64,000 nucleotides of DNA from Gyrodactylus bullatarudis (Eukaryota; Platyhelminthes; Monogenea; Gyrodactylidea; Gyrodactylidae). The translations under genes were made by a program, and so were the position numbers. Position 1 is the first letter of the stretch. Every line of letters starts with the position of its first letter. The notes below the pieces were generated by a model. That model saw nothing but the letters and a program-made list of their open reading frames with translations, was not told the origin of the DNA and did not search any database. Where the stretch lies: assembly GCA_012064415.1 (NCBI GenBank), contig SSNU01000069.1:1-64000 (forward strand). The letters are read 5' to 3'. Below, piece after piece: positions 43,554 to 55,500 of the stretch.

Positions 43554-45760
43554 GATATTATTATACATACAATTGTTCTTTATTTTTGCAGAATATTCCT
43601 GCATTCAACCTAACAAGATGACAATTCTCATCGTTATCATTTATCAATGCGTCATACTGTGGTTATTATGAAGATTTACAAATGTCCCTGAATCATTTGT
43701 GTGAGGAAATTTAACAAACTGATTATTCTTCCTTAGTTACTTCAAAAAATTCTGAGTTGATAATCAATTAAAATAAGTACTAGATTTTTAATAATTGTGT
43801 ATTGACCAGGAATTAAAAATTAATCAAGCTACTGAGTAGTACTGACAGCTATCAAGAACCTTTCTTTTGATGATTGCGTCTCAAAAAAACAAAGGATTCT
43901 GCATATGAAGGGGCATTTGAATATCTTAAACAAATCGTTTAATAACATTTTCAAGAGTTTCAAGAGAGAATTGTCTTACTTTAATTTAGTTTTTCTTTGT
44001 AAAAAAACCGGTTTAAAGAAAAATTCCCCGCATTTATATAACACGAAAAAGCCTTTATTTGGATTAAAGTTTATTCATTTATTTGATATCAATCACCACC
44101 TGTTCTAACTTGAATTGTTCTAGATCCTCCAGTAATCTTTTATTTCATCCCAAATTTCGAGTGTATGATTATTTTATAACATTTCGAATGAGCATAAAAA
44201 GCATTATACATTCAATTCTACTGTATTATTCATTAGTAATATAAAGATAACACACATGAACAAGTGGAAACTCAAAATATGACTGGTTTATGTTGTTCAA
44301 CTTGTTAGTGAAGGATAGGAGATGATTCCCTTTATTGACTGATGCATTTATTATCAAGACAATAAATTGTTATTAAAGAACGAATAAATAATTTATTATT
44401 TGATTCTCAATTCATAAAATATCGCTACAAAACATGAACGTATATTTTAGTGGTAGACGTTATAGTCTGTCTTTGATCAACATGTAGACGCTTCAGAATT
44501 TCAAATTGATCCATGTGTGTCCCCTGTCGGCCTTTGAAAGAGCTAAGGACTCATGTGACACGAGAGTTCTTTATAAGATATAAATGAAAATAAACTCATA
44601 ACTTTGAACCAAATAATTCTTCAGGAAGCTGTTCGGCATAGATTGACTATAACGTTGTGTGCTTGCTACCAGACTATGCTGTCTTCTGACCTGTATCAGT
44701 CTATCTGTAGAAAAAGAAAAGGAAGAAAGATCATGATATTTATAATATACAGAATAATTAGAGCAATAACACTGATAACATAATTCATCACTTGAAGAAA
44801 AATTGAAAATTTGCTCATATAAAAAATAATCCACCAATAATTTTTCCTCTTATAATAAGCCTTTTTCTTTGAACATGGATCATAAATTTGACACTGCCGC
44901 TTACAAGCAACCAGTATTTTTTGATTTTTTTAAACGGATCAATCGATATGAAAAATATATCAAATGAAAGACCATTTACATATACTAGATACTATTTTCG
45001 ACTAAATTATCTTATACAATTCCTAGCATTTTGACTCCAAAAATTAATGAAATTTTTATAAATTTCTTATGACTAAACGAGTGAATGTGATATAATTGCA
45101 GTTAGGTTGAACTGAATTTTTCTACAGATATACTTATACAATAATTATTAAATAGCATAGGTTTTTCGAAATTTCGATTTTTACCCATTATCTCAGGTGA
45201 AAGACAGACGAAATTTTATTAAACCAGATTCGAGATAGGCATAAAATTATAAAATAGGATTTTTTTATAACTAGAGAAAAAAAATTGATTAAAAAATTTA
45301 GCTCACCACGAGTCAAATCAAAGCTAAGGCAATCCTTTTGTCTCGAGTAAAAATAGATCCAATACATACATAAAGTATAAATAGTACATTTTGATGATTA
45401 TAATAATTATTAATCATTGGTATTGAATAGGTAATGAACATTAGCCTGACCTCTTTGAAAAATGTAATAAAGCGAAATTTGTAAAAACGTGCATCACATA
45501 AGTTGAATTTTTAAAGAGGAAAACAAGTTTATCCATTAAGATCGAAAAATTTCAAACATGTTAGACCTATTTAAGAACAATTTTTGAATAGATAGATCAA
45601 TTAAAACCTTGCGAAATAAAATTTTCAGGTTTCCGGAGCAAATCTGATGCTAAATTTAACTTTCTTTTCAATGATGTATCGTATGAGTTATTCCTGGTCT
45701 CCAAGTTATTAGGCTTTATTCTAAAGTTTACTAGAAATATTTCGTTCTAAGTGCTTAGGT
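43554..45760. other. Intergenic region downstream of the receptor gene
   Basis: Presumably the receptor 3' UTR followed by AT-rich spacer. A minus-strand open frame at 44571-44837 is noted under rejected items. Nothing else is supported. Confidence 0.4.
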
Positions 45761-45769
45761 AATATATCC

Positions 45770-46125
45770 CACAGGAACGTCTTATTTGGTAATGGATTAG
45801 CCAATGTCGCTGAATGTTACAGCTTACTGATGGATCCCACCGAGACTGGTACGCCAGACCATATAGAAATAATCCGATTTGCATGGGATTTTGGACGAGT
45901 GGATTGAGCATTGCGAGAGGTCCTAGGTTTTAAATCCCAGGTTGTGGCATACTGACGAGTCCAAAAGAGGACGAAACGAGCGTACATTTGTGTATACTTA
46001 AATTATTTCTAAATGCCTTGTGAGTTTCTTTCGTACCAGTCTCGGTGGGATCCATTAGTAAGCTGTAACATTCAGCGACATGGGCTAATCCATTACCAAA
46101 TAAGACGTTCCTGTGTTTTTTCACT
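45770..46125 (+). mobile_element. tRNA-derived SINE with hammerhead and inverted tail copy (locus 3)
   Basis: The plus-strand SINE begins about 45885 with an A-box-like TGGACGAGTGG (45892-45902) and a B-box-like GGTTTTAAATCCC. The hammerhead core (45952-45976) and a body ending near 46125 follow. Its last ~85 bp (46036-46120) occur again, inverted and almost identical, at 45770-45855, just upstream of the head. The whole locus can therefore fold into a hairpin with the ribozyme and tRNA head in the loop. Confidence 0.75.
45947..45990 (+). ncRNA. Hammerhead ribozyme motif in SINE (locus 3)
   Basis: CTGACGA (45952-45958), GTCC AAAAGA GGAC as a perfect 4-bp stem II, GAAA (45973-45976), then CGAGCG as a possible tiny stem III. 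The conserved core is exact. The two bases expected before the stem I 3' strand (CT in the consensus GTC-TACATC) seem deleted, giving GTACATTTG, so stem I and the cleavage site are imperfect here. Confidence 0.7.
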
Positions 46126-46514
46126 GAAGTCTAATTTGCTTAAATCTGATTGGTTCACTGAATGAATAACTCAGACAAAGAAACTAACTGATTTAATTAA
46201 ATTTCAATGAATGAAAACAGATCCTCCTTATCTATAGTAAAATTAAAGTATGAATAAAAATAAATAAATGAAGCTGATTGGTGATGTCTGTTTTTACAAA
46301 TTTTTACATTTTCCCAAAATATTTTACCGGCCTCCTAGCAGTTCGCAATCAGATAAATTTATATAAATTTCAAATTAAAATAATGTATGTAGTAAATAAA
46401 TTATATTTTCTTGTATTTTACTACACGTAGATTCTACATTGTAGAATAATATTAGATAATAATCTCTGTTACTTTTTATTCAATCTGATACATGTATTCT
46501 CATGTTTCTCTTAA

Positions 46515-49500
46515 TTATTCTGATTGTACATAGGTTGGTGGAATATCTGGCTTCTCATAATTACTGAAATATTCAACTGCTTTGTTCCAAAGTTGATTGG
46601 GAAATTTTTCCTTGAAAAAATCAATAAGAGAGTTGCCTAGAAAATAATATTTAATAATTTTTTTAATCAAATGTTTGGATATAGAGATTTTCTCAAGTTT
46701 AAATAAATAAAAACTTGCTAATCCAGAAGGAATTTTCTAATTTAATTACTACCGGAAGAGATTATCCCTGATCACTCAACCACATAAGCAGAATCCTCGG
46801 TTGGAAGAAGAGAGAATATTCAGCAGAAAGTTACAATTTTTTGTTCTTTTTGTTCTAACAGATCCACGTACATGTACATAGGAAGAACTATCAGGAAATT
46901 GTCTACAAGATACAATGATCACATGAGGATACCGTGGTTACTAGACATCTCAAGCAGGAAAACCACGCAGCTTAAATTTCAAATTTTTCAGTTTTATACA
47001 GAAATCCTGGGGATGACAGCATAGATCAATCAATAAAAACCCAATCCATGTGTTCGGAAAAGTTATTCCTATAATCTTCAACTACTTTGGCCTATGTGAG
47101 CTTCACTTTTCTCTCCGTTTTTACTATTTATTGGAGAGTTTAGGTGTTTTTTCAACTTGCATTTATTCTTAAACCTTAACTATGTCTTTCAAAATTATAA
47201 ATTATTTCAATCATTTGAATCTTATCATTTTTAAAGTGATACCAAAGAAATGTGCATTTAGTGTTAAAATATCTTTTACTTCTATTTTAATTTACATTTA
47301 ATATATAGAAATATTGAAGAGTAGATGGTCTCTTTAAAGAATTTATACGAAGCCAGTGTGAAATAAAGACCTGATTTGAGAGAATTTAAGATGAGTATTT
47401 CATAATAAGAAAGAATCAGCTTTTATTTGGATAGAGTCAACAAAAACCAAAAGAAAAAGATATAAATCATTTCAAGTTACATACCCGAGTTATCCAATTC
47501 GATCTGGAGGTGACAACTCTCGATAAAATTGGCAAGTAAATTTGGAGAGAGTTCATTAGACAGAACAAATGTATTCGAAGGGTTCTCATAACAGAAACAT
47601 ATCAGCGATGAATAAATTATTGAAGTAGTAAGAGTATTTTCAAAGTAGATAGTTGGCAACCTGGCGATGCGCTGGAGGAGAGTTGGAGGATGGCCAATTT
47701 GGCCAAGGTTTATTTGCAGAGGGGGATTGAGACTAGTTAGATATGAGGTAACCTCGAGTGTCATCATGAGAATAAAACTTCGGATAATTATCATTTTCGA
47801 GCGATGGGGAATTGTCGTATCACCGGAGAAAAAATTTTCAAGTTTCTCATCATCCCTGGGAAAAAATATTTATCATGAATATAAAAATAAAGTACTCAAA
47901 TTGTGAGTAACAGGTAAATTACTCCATATTTTATAGTAATATAGCCAAACTATTTTTAAGTTTGGTTACTTTAGTCTATGAACAGAATCCTAAATCTTAT
48001 ATCTGTTGTAGCTAATTCGTACTTAAGTATAAATTAGCAGGGATTACTCTGCTAATTCGTACTGAAAGGAATACATACAGAGGGGAATACATCGCATAGA
48101 CCAAGTGTATGCTTAATAATTTCAGTGTCAATTAGCAGAGCAATCCCTGCTAATTCGTACTGAAAAGATTAATATCTATTATGCAATTCAACCTTTCTGA
48201 TCTCGATTTGTTCTCATCTATAATGTTTTAATTTATTTTTCACACCTCATTCAAATATAGAATTTCTGGATTTTCGAGTTTTTTTAAATGATTTATAAAG
48301 ATCGAAAATATCTTTGATTTTAGAAAAAATTATGGAGTTCTCTATGAATAAAAATTCTCTATTTGAATGAGTTTTGCAAAAAAATATTTGAAAATATACA
48401 GGTGAGTCCCCTTAAAAGTAGATCAAATTAAATGTAAATGAGAACAAATCTGTTACAGAAACTCCAGAGTTTAATTGCATAAAAGATACGAATCTTGATC
48501 TTTTCAGTACGAATTAGCAAAGATTACTCTGCTAATTGACACTGAAATTATTAAGCATACACTTGGTCTATGCGATGTATTCCCCTCTGCCCTTTCAGTA
48601 CGAATTAGCAGTTCAGTAAGAATTAGCTAAAAAATATCGATTATTTTATAAATTAAAACTGCAAAGTTAGATATCAAAGCTGTAACTTTTAATATAACAT
48701 CTTCGACAAGTAACTCAATGAACACAAGTAGTATCAAGTTTTCATTGCGGAATTTATTTAAACTTACAATAAGATGATTTCAATATTTTTCAATATTTCA
48801 ACATCACTCATTGAACTCTTACAAAGAGAGCTTCTTTTCTGACTTTGAAGAGGAAATAGGCAAACTTGTTTAGTTCCAGTCGGAACTATCGTTCTTGCTT
48901 GGTCTAAAGTTTTACTTTGTTTTTTCTGATTCATCGTAAATCTGAAAAGTTCCCTAGATGAATTAATTGTTTCAATCGATCCGTAGTAGATGAGATGACT
49001 GAGAATGTGCCGCATTTGAAGCGAGGTCAAGTTGTCTTTGATTAATGTCTTGAAAATTGAATTGAGATAATGTTAAATTCCTTGTATTACATTTTAGGAG
49101 GATTTAGTAATCAGTAGCACAAAAACTAGCAAAATTATTAGAAACCAAAACAGACACAGTAGTATGCTTTACATCAGATTTAATCGCTAATGAACATAGC
49201 AAAAACAGCATTTTAACTGCCTTAGTTCAAATATAAAAAGGATCACAAAAGTACAAATACAGCACTCAAAAGAGTTTTTTTTGTGAAGATTCCTTCGATA
49301 AATTATCTTGGGTCAATCTTATTCCTATTAAGTACAAAAAGGAATTCGGAAAGATTCAACAGAAAAATCCATTACAATTCTATTATATTGATCTGTAATT
49401 GATCTATTTTTGAAAATCCCATCTCATATTGCTAGGAGATAAGCTAGAAGTTTTTTCCAAATGAATAAAGGATTAATGGATTCTTTTAATCTGGGAAGTG

Positions 49501-52500
49501 TCATGTCTATTATTTGGAAGACCTTGAAATTTTAATAGGATTAATTTAGTAATACTTTTTCTTTCCAATTTATTACAAGAATTACACAAATTCATTTATA
49601 CCTAATGAATTTAGACAACTGGAAATGAATAGCTACTAGAGGCATAGCTAGTGGGTGAAACTTTGGAGTTAGATTGTTCCAATCACTAGGACAAAATATT
49701 CAGAAATAAAAAAACATATAAAGCTATTCTGGAAGAATGTGAGCATTTATGATTTTTACTCAAAATTTTTTTCTTGTTTCAAAATTTTGTAAAGATTCTT
49801 CGGAAATCGGTTCAAAGGACACACTTTTGCCAATTTGTGAGAAAAATTTAAAAAATGGTTCAAGAAAAAATCAGGAGAAATCTTAAATTTTGAGTTGGCG
49901 CGATTTTTCCATTTTTTAAAACTTTGAGTGCAAATTTTTCAAGGTGAATGAGGGAGAAAACTTTATTTTCCAGGATCACCAACATTTTCGGACCATTTTT
50001 AATGCTTGAAAATTAATAAATTAGGGGAATCCAAGATCAGATCAGATTGAAAGTTCATTTAAAAATTCAATATTGATAATTGGTTTCTCTGTTTATGGGT
50101 GATCCTGAAAAATAACGTTTGATCCTTCTTTCAACTTGAGATCAAAAACTTTGCACTCCAAGTTCAAAAGATGTCTCCTAATTTTTTCCAGAAAATTTCT
50201 TTTCGAATATTTTTTCTTAAATCGTGTGTGTTTTTTGAACCGATTTCCATAAACTTTTTAGAAAATTTTGATACCTCGGGGAAAAAATGAGATTTTTGTA
50301 GAAATCATGAATTCCCAAATTCATCGAGAAAAACTGTATTTTCTACTCAAGTCACCACTCACTTGAATTCTAATCTTGTCAATCTTCAAAAGACCATTGA
50401 AAATATTAAGGCAGTTGATTATTATTCTATCGAGTAATAAGAAGTTATCGCTATAGTCAAGTGTCTTTTGCGGGTTGGATGTGGTGAAAGTCTTTTGCTT
50501 AATGCTTCGATGAAAAATAATGGAGTAGAGAATTCCAGTAATTCCGAATAGTTCAGTATCATGAGCAAGGCCCAATATTAAATTGACCAAGTGGTGGTCT
50601 GAATTCTTTTGTTTTACTACATCGTACAGGCTAACGAGACTATTTTCATCATGTGAATTACTTGTCTCCAAGGATTTTTCTGTTCTGCGATTTTTCTTGT
50701 TTGACTTTCTAGAGAGCCTGTATAAATAGAATTTGAAAATTTCTTCATAATTTGGATAGAGATTGAATTTATTAGGGGGGAAGCAATTAAAGTTTAAAGA
50801 AAACACTAGAGAAGGCTTAATTTGATGAACAAAGAAATTATTGTAATTTTAATACCCAGAGAATCATAAATTTCAGAGAGAAAGTAATTAAGAAGTCAGG
50901 GAAGCCAATATAATATCGTCTGATGAAGTTTTCAGACAAAAGTTGAAGAATTTTTTACTTGATGAGATTACAGATTAGATAAGCTCTGATGAAGCGCTTT
51001 TCTTCTGATTGTTTTAGATAACATTTTGAATTTACTGAATATTGACTAAGAAATTGATAATCAAATAATAATTAAGCTGATTCCGAATCTGAATTCTTTT
51101 TGAAAGCCTACTTATCATTTGAAAGATAAAAGAGGTTGGTCATTTTTCTGCTCTAAAACCAGTTATATTTTGAATTATTAGAGATATCGACCAGGCAATG
51201 GTATATTTGAAATCTACAGCTATTGTTTTACGGAAGAAAGTTATTTTATTTTTCCCTGAGGCCTAAGCAAATAAATCTAAATGTTTGACTAGATTTTCAA
51301 AAATTCATCCTTCATCTAGTAACTTTGGTTAGCATCAGTGAAAAGTTATCTTTATTAATTATAGATAAATTTACTTTCTAATGAGAGGTGGAAAAACTAT
51401 TGCAAGTATCTTTTAGTTCAAATTATGGCTCAAGAAAGTTTTGTGTTCCACTGGTGGAACAATAGGACATTAAGGGTTAATCCAAGATATTTTAACTTTA
51501 ATTGGTTTCAAAACACTAACCTGAAACAATTTGAATTCGCTGTGATGAACAAGGTGAGATCAAGATATGATGCAAGCAATTGACTGAGACAGTGAGTCAG
51601 CTGGATAGACGTAATTTTAGATAGACTATAGCTTTCTTTTTCGGCCAAATCGATTAGGTTGATGTGATTACTGATATAGTCAAAATAGGTTGATATTGTA
51701 TCAAAGAACTCGGATTTAACCAGGAAACATATGAGATACTGTTTTAAAAGGAAAAATTTGAAATAATTTTGAGAATTATATTTTTAAAATGGTTTATTAG
51801 ACTTTAATTTTTTAAAATAGCACTGTACTATCTCTTGAATTCTAGAAAGATTTTCGAAACTGTAAAAACAGAAAGATAAATTCCGAGGAAATTTTCAGAT
51901 GCTTCTCTAAATCATTATAGATATTTAGAGATTTATAAATCACAGCTCAAACTGTCTATTCAGTAGGTCCTTGCAAATTTTCTGCACTTTGACAAATTTC
52001 TTATCGATAATGATTGGAATATGTAATAGTGATGAGACGTGTATTTTGAATAGAGAGATATTATTCTAGTCTGACTCAGAATCTGAATGATTGGTATTCT
52101 CAAAAATAGCCCCAAAACAATTTGAAAAATTCCACGTTTTCTGAAATTTCTAAAGGTTAGCCCAAAAGGAATATGAATACAGAATACTTCAGACCTGCTA
52201 AGTTCTCATAATACATTATTCATTCCTGATAAATTTCTAGCCAATCTTCAATTTATCCCCACTTCAAAGGTAGAAATTTACCCTACTGAAGCCTCTTTCT
52301 GCAGCTAGTGATTGCTATCGCATTCAAAGTTACTTTTCCCCAAATTAAAAGGAATTTATTGTTTTTATAATAAAAATTTTCTCTTGACCAAAGAAAAGAT
52401 TTTTCTGTAATTTCAATAATAAATTTACTGGTAAACTTTTGGGTCTAGTTTTGGAAATTTTGGAACACATGGGCTACTTTTGGAATTTTTCAGGACTATT

Positions 52501-55500
52501 TTGGAATAACCCATATAAAAATACTTTTGTGGTCCAAAACATATTTACATTCTGTATTTGTATTAACTACCTTGAAGGATTTTCTATTTAATGTTAACAG
52601 AATAAAAATAATATATTTATTGGAACGATAATGTTGCCGAACCTCATCAAGTATATTATTATTACTGGAGTCGACACTCATAAGGAAGATAGGAGAACGA
52701 ACGAATAATAAGTGATAAACGTTTTATTTCGCCGGGTCTCTTCAGACTCAATCCCGGGCTCTGATTATAAACTATTACATTGCAAATTTTTTCTGCTCTT
52801 CCATTCGATAAAAAGGAACTCAGGGAGGGGGAGGTATTCATTTTTTGATGATCCTGTTTCCAGGCTACTTCATTTTTGTCGCTTTAGAAATCCATCCATT
52901 AATATCTGACCGCTGTGTCTTTTTCGCTTACGTTTAATTGATGGATTCTTTTTCACCTCGTTATTTGCACTAATTGTAGGTTGGCTCATAATTTGACTAT
53001 CAACTACAGTTGACTTCTCGGATTGTTGATTGATTGCCAACTCTAAATTGGTTGCTGGGGCTGAACTTTGCACTTGTGATTGATGATTATTGGCTACAGC
53101 CAACTTCTCTGGATTTTCATTTTTATTTTCACTTGTACATTGTGTTGAGCTAAATATGGGAGGGGGTAGGACTGTGGTGTTTAGTATATTTTTCTATTTG
53201 TTTTGTGAACCTTTCCCGGCCTCTAATACCAAGGTTGGAAGCGATTACTTTCTGTAAACATAAATCCGGTTTCAATTTTGATATAAAGTGTGTCTCTGCA
53301 CTCGATAAATCATTTTCCCTTGCACGGCTGTTGAGACTCTGATCGACTTGGTAGAGAGTTGTAAAATTTCCTTCGTCCGCCTTGTGTCCTGTTTCTTGTA
53401 GGTGAATCTGTACAGCACTGTTGTGCTTTGGCCTTAGATGCTCCTTGACTCTTTCACCTAGTGTTCTCGTAGTTTGCCCGACATACTTTGAACCACATGG
53501 ACAAGTAAAAAGATAGATCACTCCTTTCATCTTGAGCTTTGGAATGGGATCTTTGTTATGTCCATTTAGAAGTTTAGTCGTTCTCTGTATGATTCGAAAA
53601 AATTTGCAATGTAATAGTTTATAATCAGAGCCCGGGATTAAGTCTGAAGAGACCCGGCGAAATAAAACGTTTATCACTTATTATTCGTTCGTTCTCCTAT
53701 CTTCCTTATGAGTGTCGACTCCAGTAATATATTTAATTTTTAACCTCATTTTAATTTTTTTCTCATACTATAAGCCGAAATATTTTGGTCCTAATCTTTT
53801 ACAATTTTGTGTAGGTAAAATAAGATGGAAACCTGTTCAACTCTTATTTTTTCAAAAAATCCTAAGAGCTTTTGAATTTTTATTCTTGCCTACGTTTTTT
53901 GCGCGGAATTAAATTGGATAAATTTTTATTCTACCAGTCTATTTCAGCTCTACAATCTGCACTTAATTTCAAATCTAGGGGTAGGACTAGAAAAGAACTG
54001 CACAAGTATTTTGACTTTTTCGGTAAGGCTAGAGCTGTAGTTTATTCTTCCGAGGAAAATCTTAAATGAGTTCAACATACCTGTATTGATTTAATTGAAA
54101 CAGGATCTTCATGGAGAGAATTCAACAATTTTAATCGCTTAAAGATGAACGTGAGAGTTTTACTCAATTGAATTGTTAAATCATTCTCAACTAGTTCAAG
54201 AAACTCGGAGTCTGATTGACTTGATAAATGATGGAAGTTCTGAAAGTGATGGTGACAGCAATTGCTGAATGATAGGGGGATTGCCCGATTTCCTGTTTCA
54301 CGGACATGCTGGAGTGTGGGTAAGATAAACTGAATATTCAAAGAATATACCAAGTTCCTCAGTAGATCGTTTTTTAGAAAGTATCCGATTAGATCTGTTT
54401 GACATTCAATTGTCTTTTGAATAACATTCAATGTCATTATTAGGTTTCTTTGAGAAATTAAAAATCGTTATTTGAATCAGGACTCTTTTAGAACTAGCAT
54501 ATCGCAGTGAAATATCATTCTCAATTCCTTTGATCATGGGTTTAATTTAATTATGCAAGCAATAATAAAACCGATTTAAGTATGAGTATAAGTATTTCCC
54601 AAAACTGAATGATCAATATACAAATCATCAATATAGTAAATCATTAAAGTGAAACTAACTTCATAGGAACAATTTGGTTGCGAACTAGTTTGAACTTTTC
54701 ATCCAGACCAATACCGGCTGACAAGTGAGTACATAAAACTGTGATAAATTCTCTACTAACAGATTTACATGCATCTATCGAGTCATTTGGAGTCTTTCTA
54801 AGAATTGAAGACAGGCATTTTTCATATCCATTCAGTCGAGAGTCTATCCAGGGAGTTGTGGTCTCATTTGGAACCTGGATGTAACGCATCGAATCTTTCA
54901 TTAGCTTTGTCAGGCTGAAATTTAGTTATTGTTGCATTGTTACAGTTTTATCCACACTTTTTATTAAACTTACTCAGATTTTTTTTGGTCAAGTGTCTTC
55001 TTTGAATCAAATTCAGTCAGGGAATTCAAATAGACTTGACGACTTGAAAGAAAGAAAGAAAAAGATGACATGTTTATTGATCAGTTTTAGATTGAATTTT
55101 TTCATTACCATCTAGAATCCAGATTCTAAAATACTTGAAAATCAATTGACTATAATTTTATTCGAGACATGAATCAAATAATTATGGTATTAGACGATAT
55201 AAAGCTTGTGGCTCAAAATAAATAATCTAATAACTTAAGTTCAAGTTGGGAATCCAGATTATAAGGAATGCTTTTACAAAATCTTGAATTTATATCAACA
55301 ATCTCAAGTTATCTAGATATCAAAGATGATATCCATAACCAAAATAACCTTTTGCGTTAAGCTTTAGTAATACAACCCGATTTGGTAATGTAAAAATTTA
55401 ACTGAATATCAAGACTATGATGATTCATAAGATTTTTAATTACTTTTGTTTCATTTTGTTAGAGAGATTTGTCAACTGCTCCTTGATGATTGAATGACGC

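Larger units (their letters stand above)
52657..53733 (-). mobile_element. Penelope-like element with inverted, ribozyme-bearing arms
   Basis: Arms of about 130 bp, 52657-52789 and 53602-53733, are near-identical inverted repeats (ACTGGAGTCGACACTCATAA outermost, TTGCAATGTAATAGTTTATA innermost). Between them, on the minus strand, lies a PLE fragment with a GIY-YIG domain. Each arm contains a hammerhead-type core. PLEs are known to be flanked by direct or inverted partial repeats (pseudo-LTRs) and to carry hammerheads in them. The element lies in SCAPER intron 12, sense to the gene. Confidence 0.85.

Noticed and set aside
44571..44837. Minus-strand open frame with RRQHSLVASTQRYSQSMPNSF, faintly like a LINE RT C-terminus
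   Set aside because: Only a few residues resemble the pattern, no RT or endonuclease sequence is nearby, and AT-rich frames of this size occur by chance.
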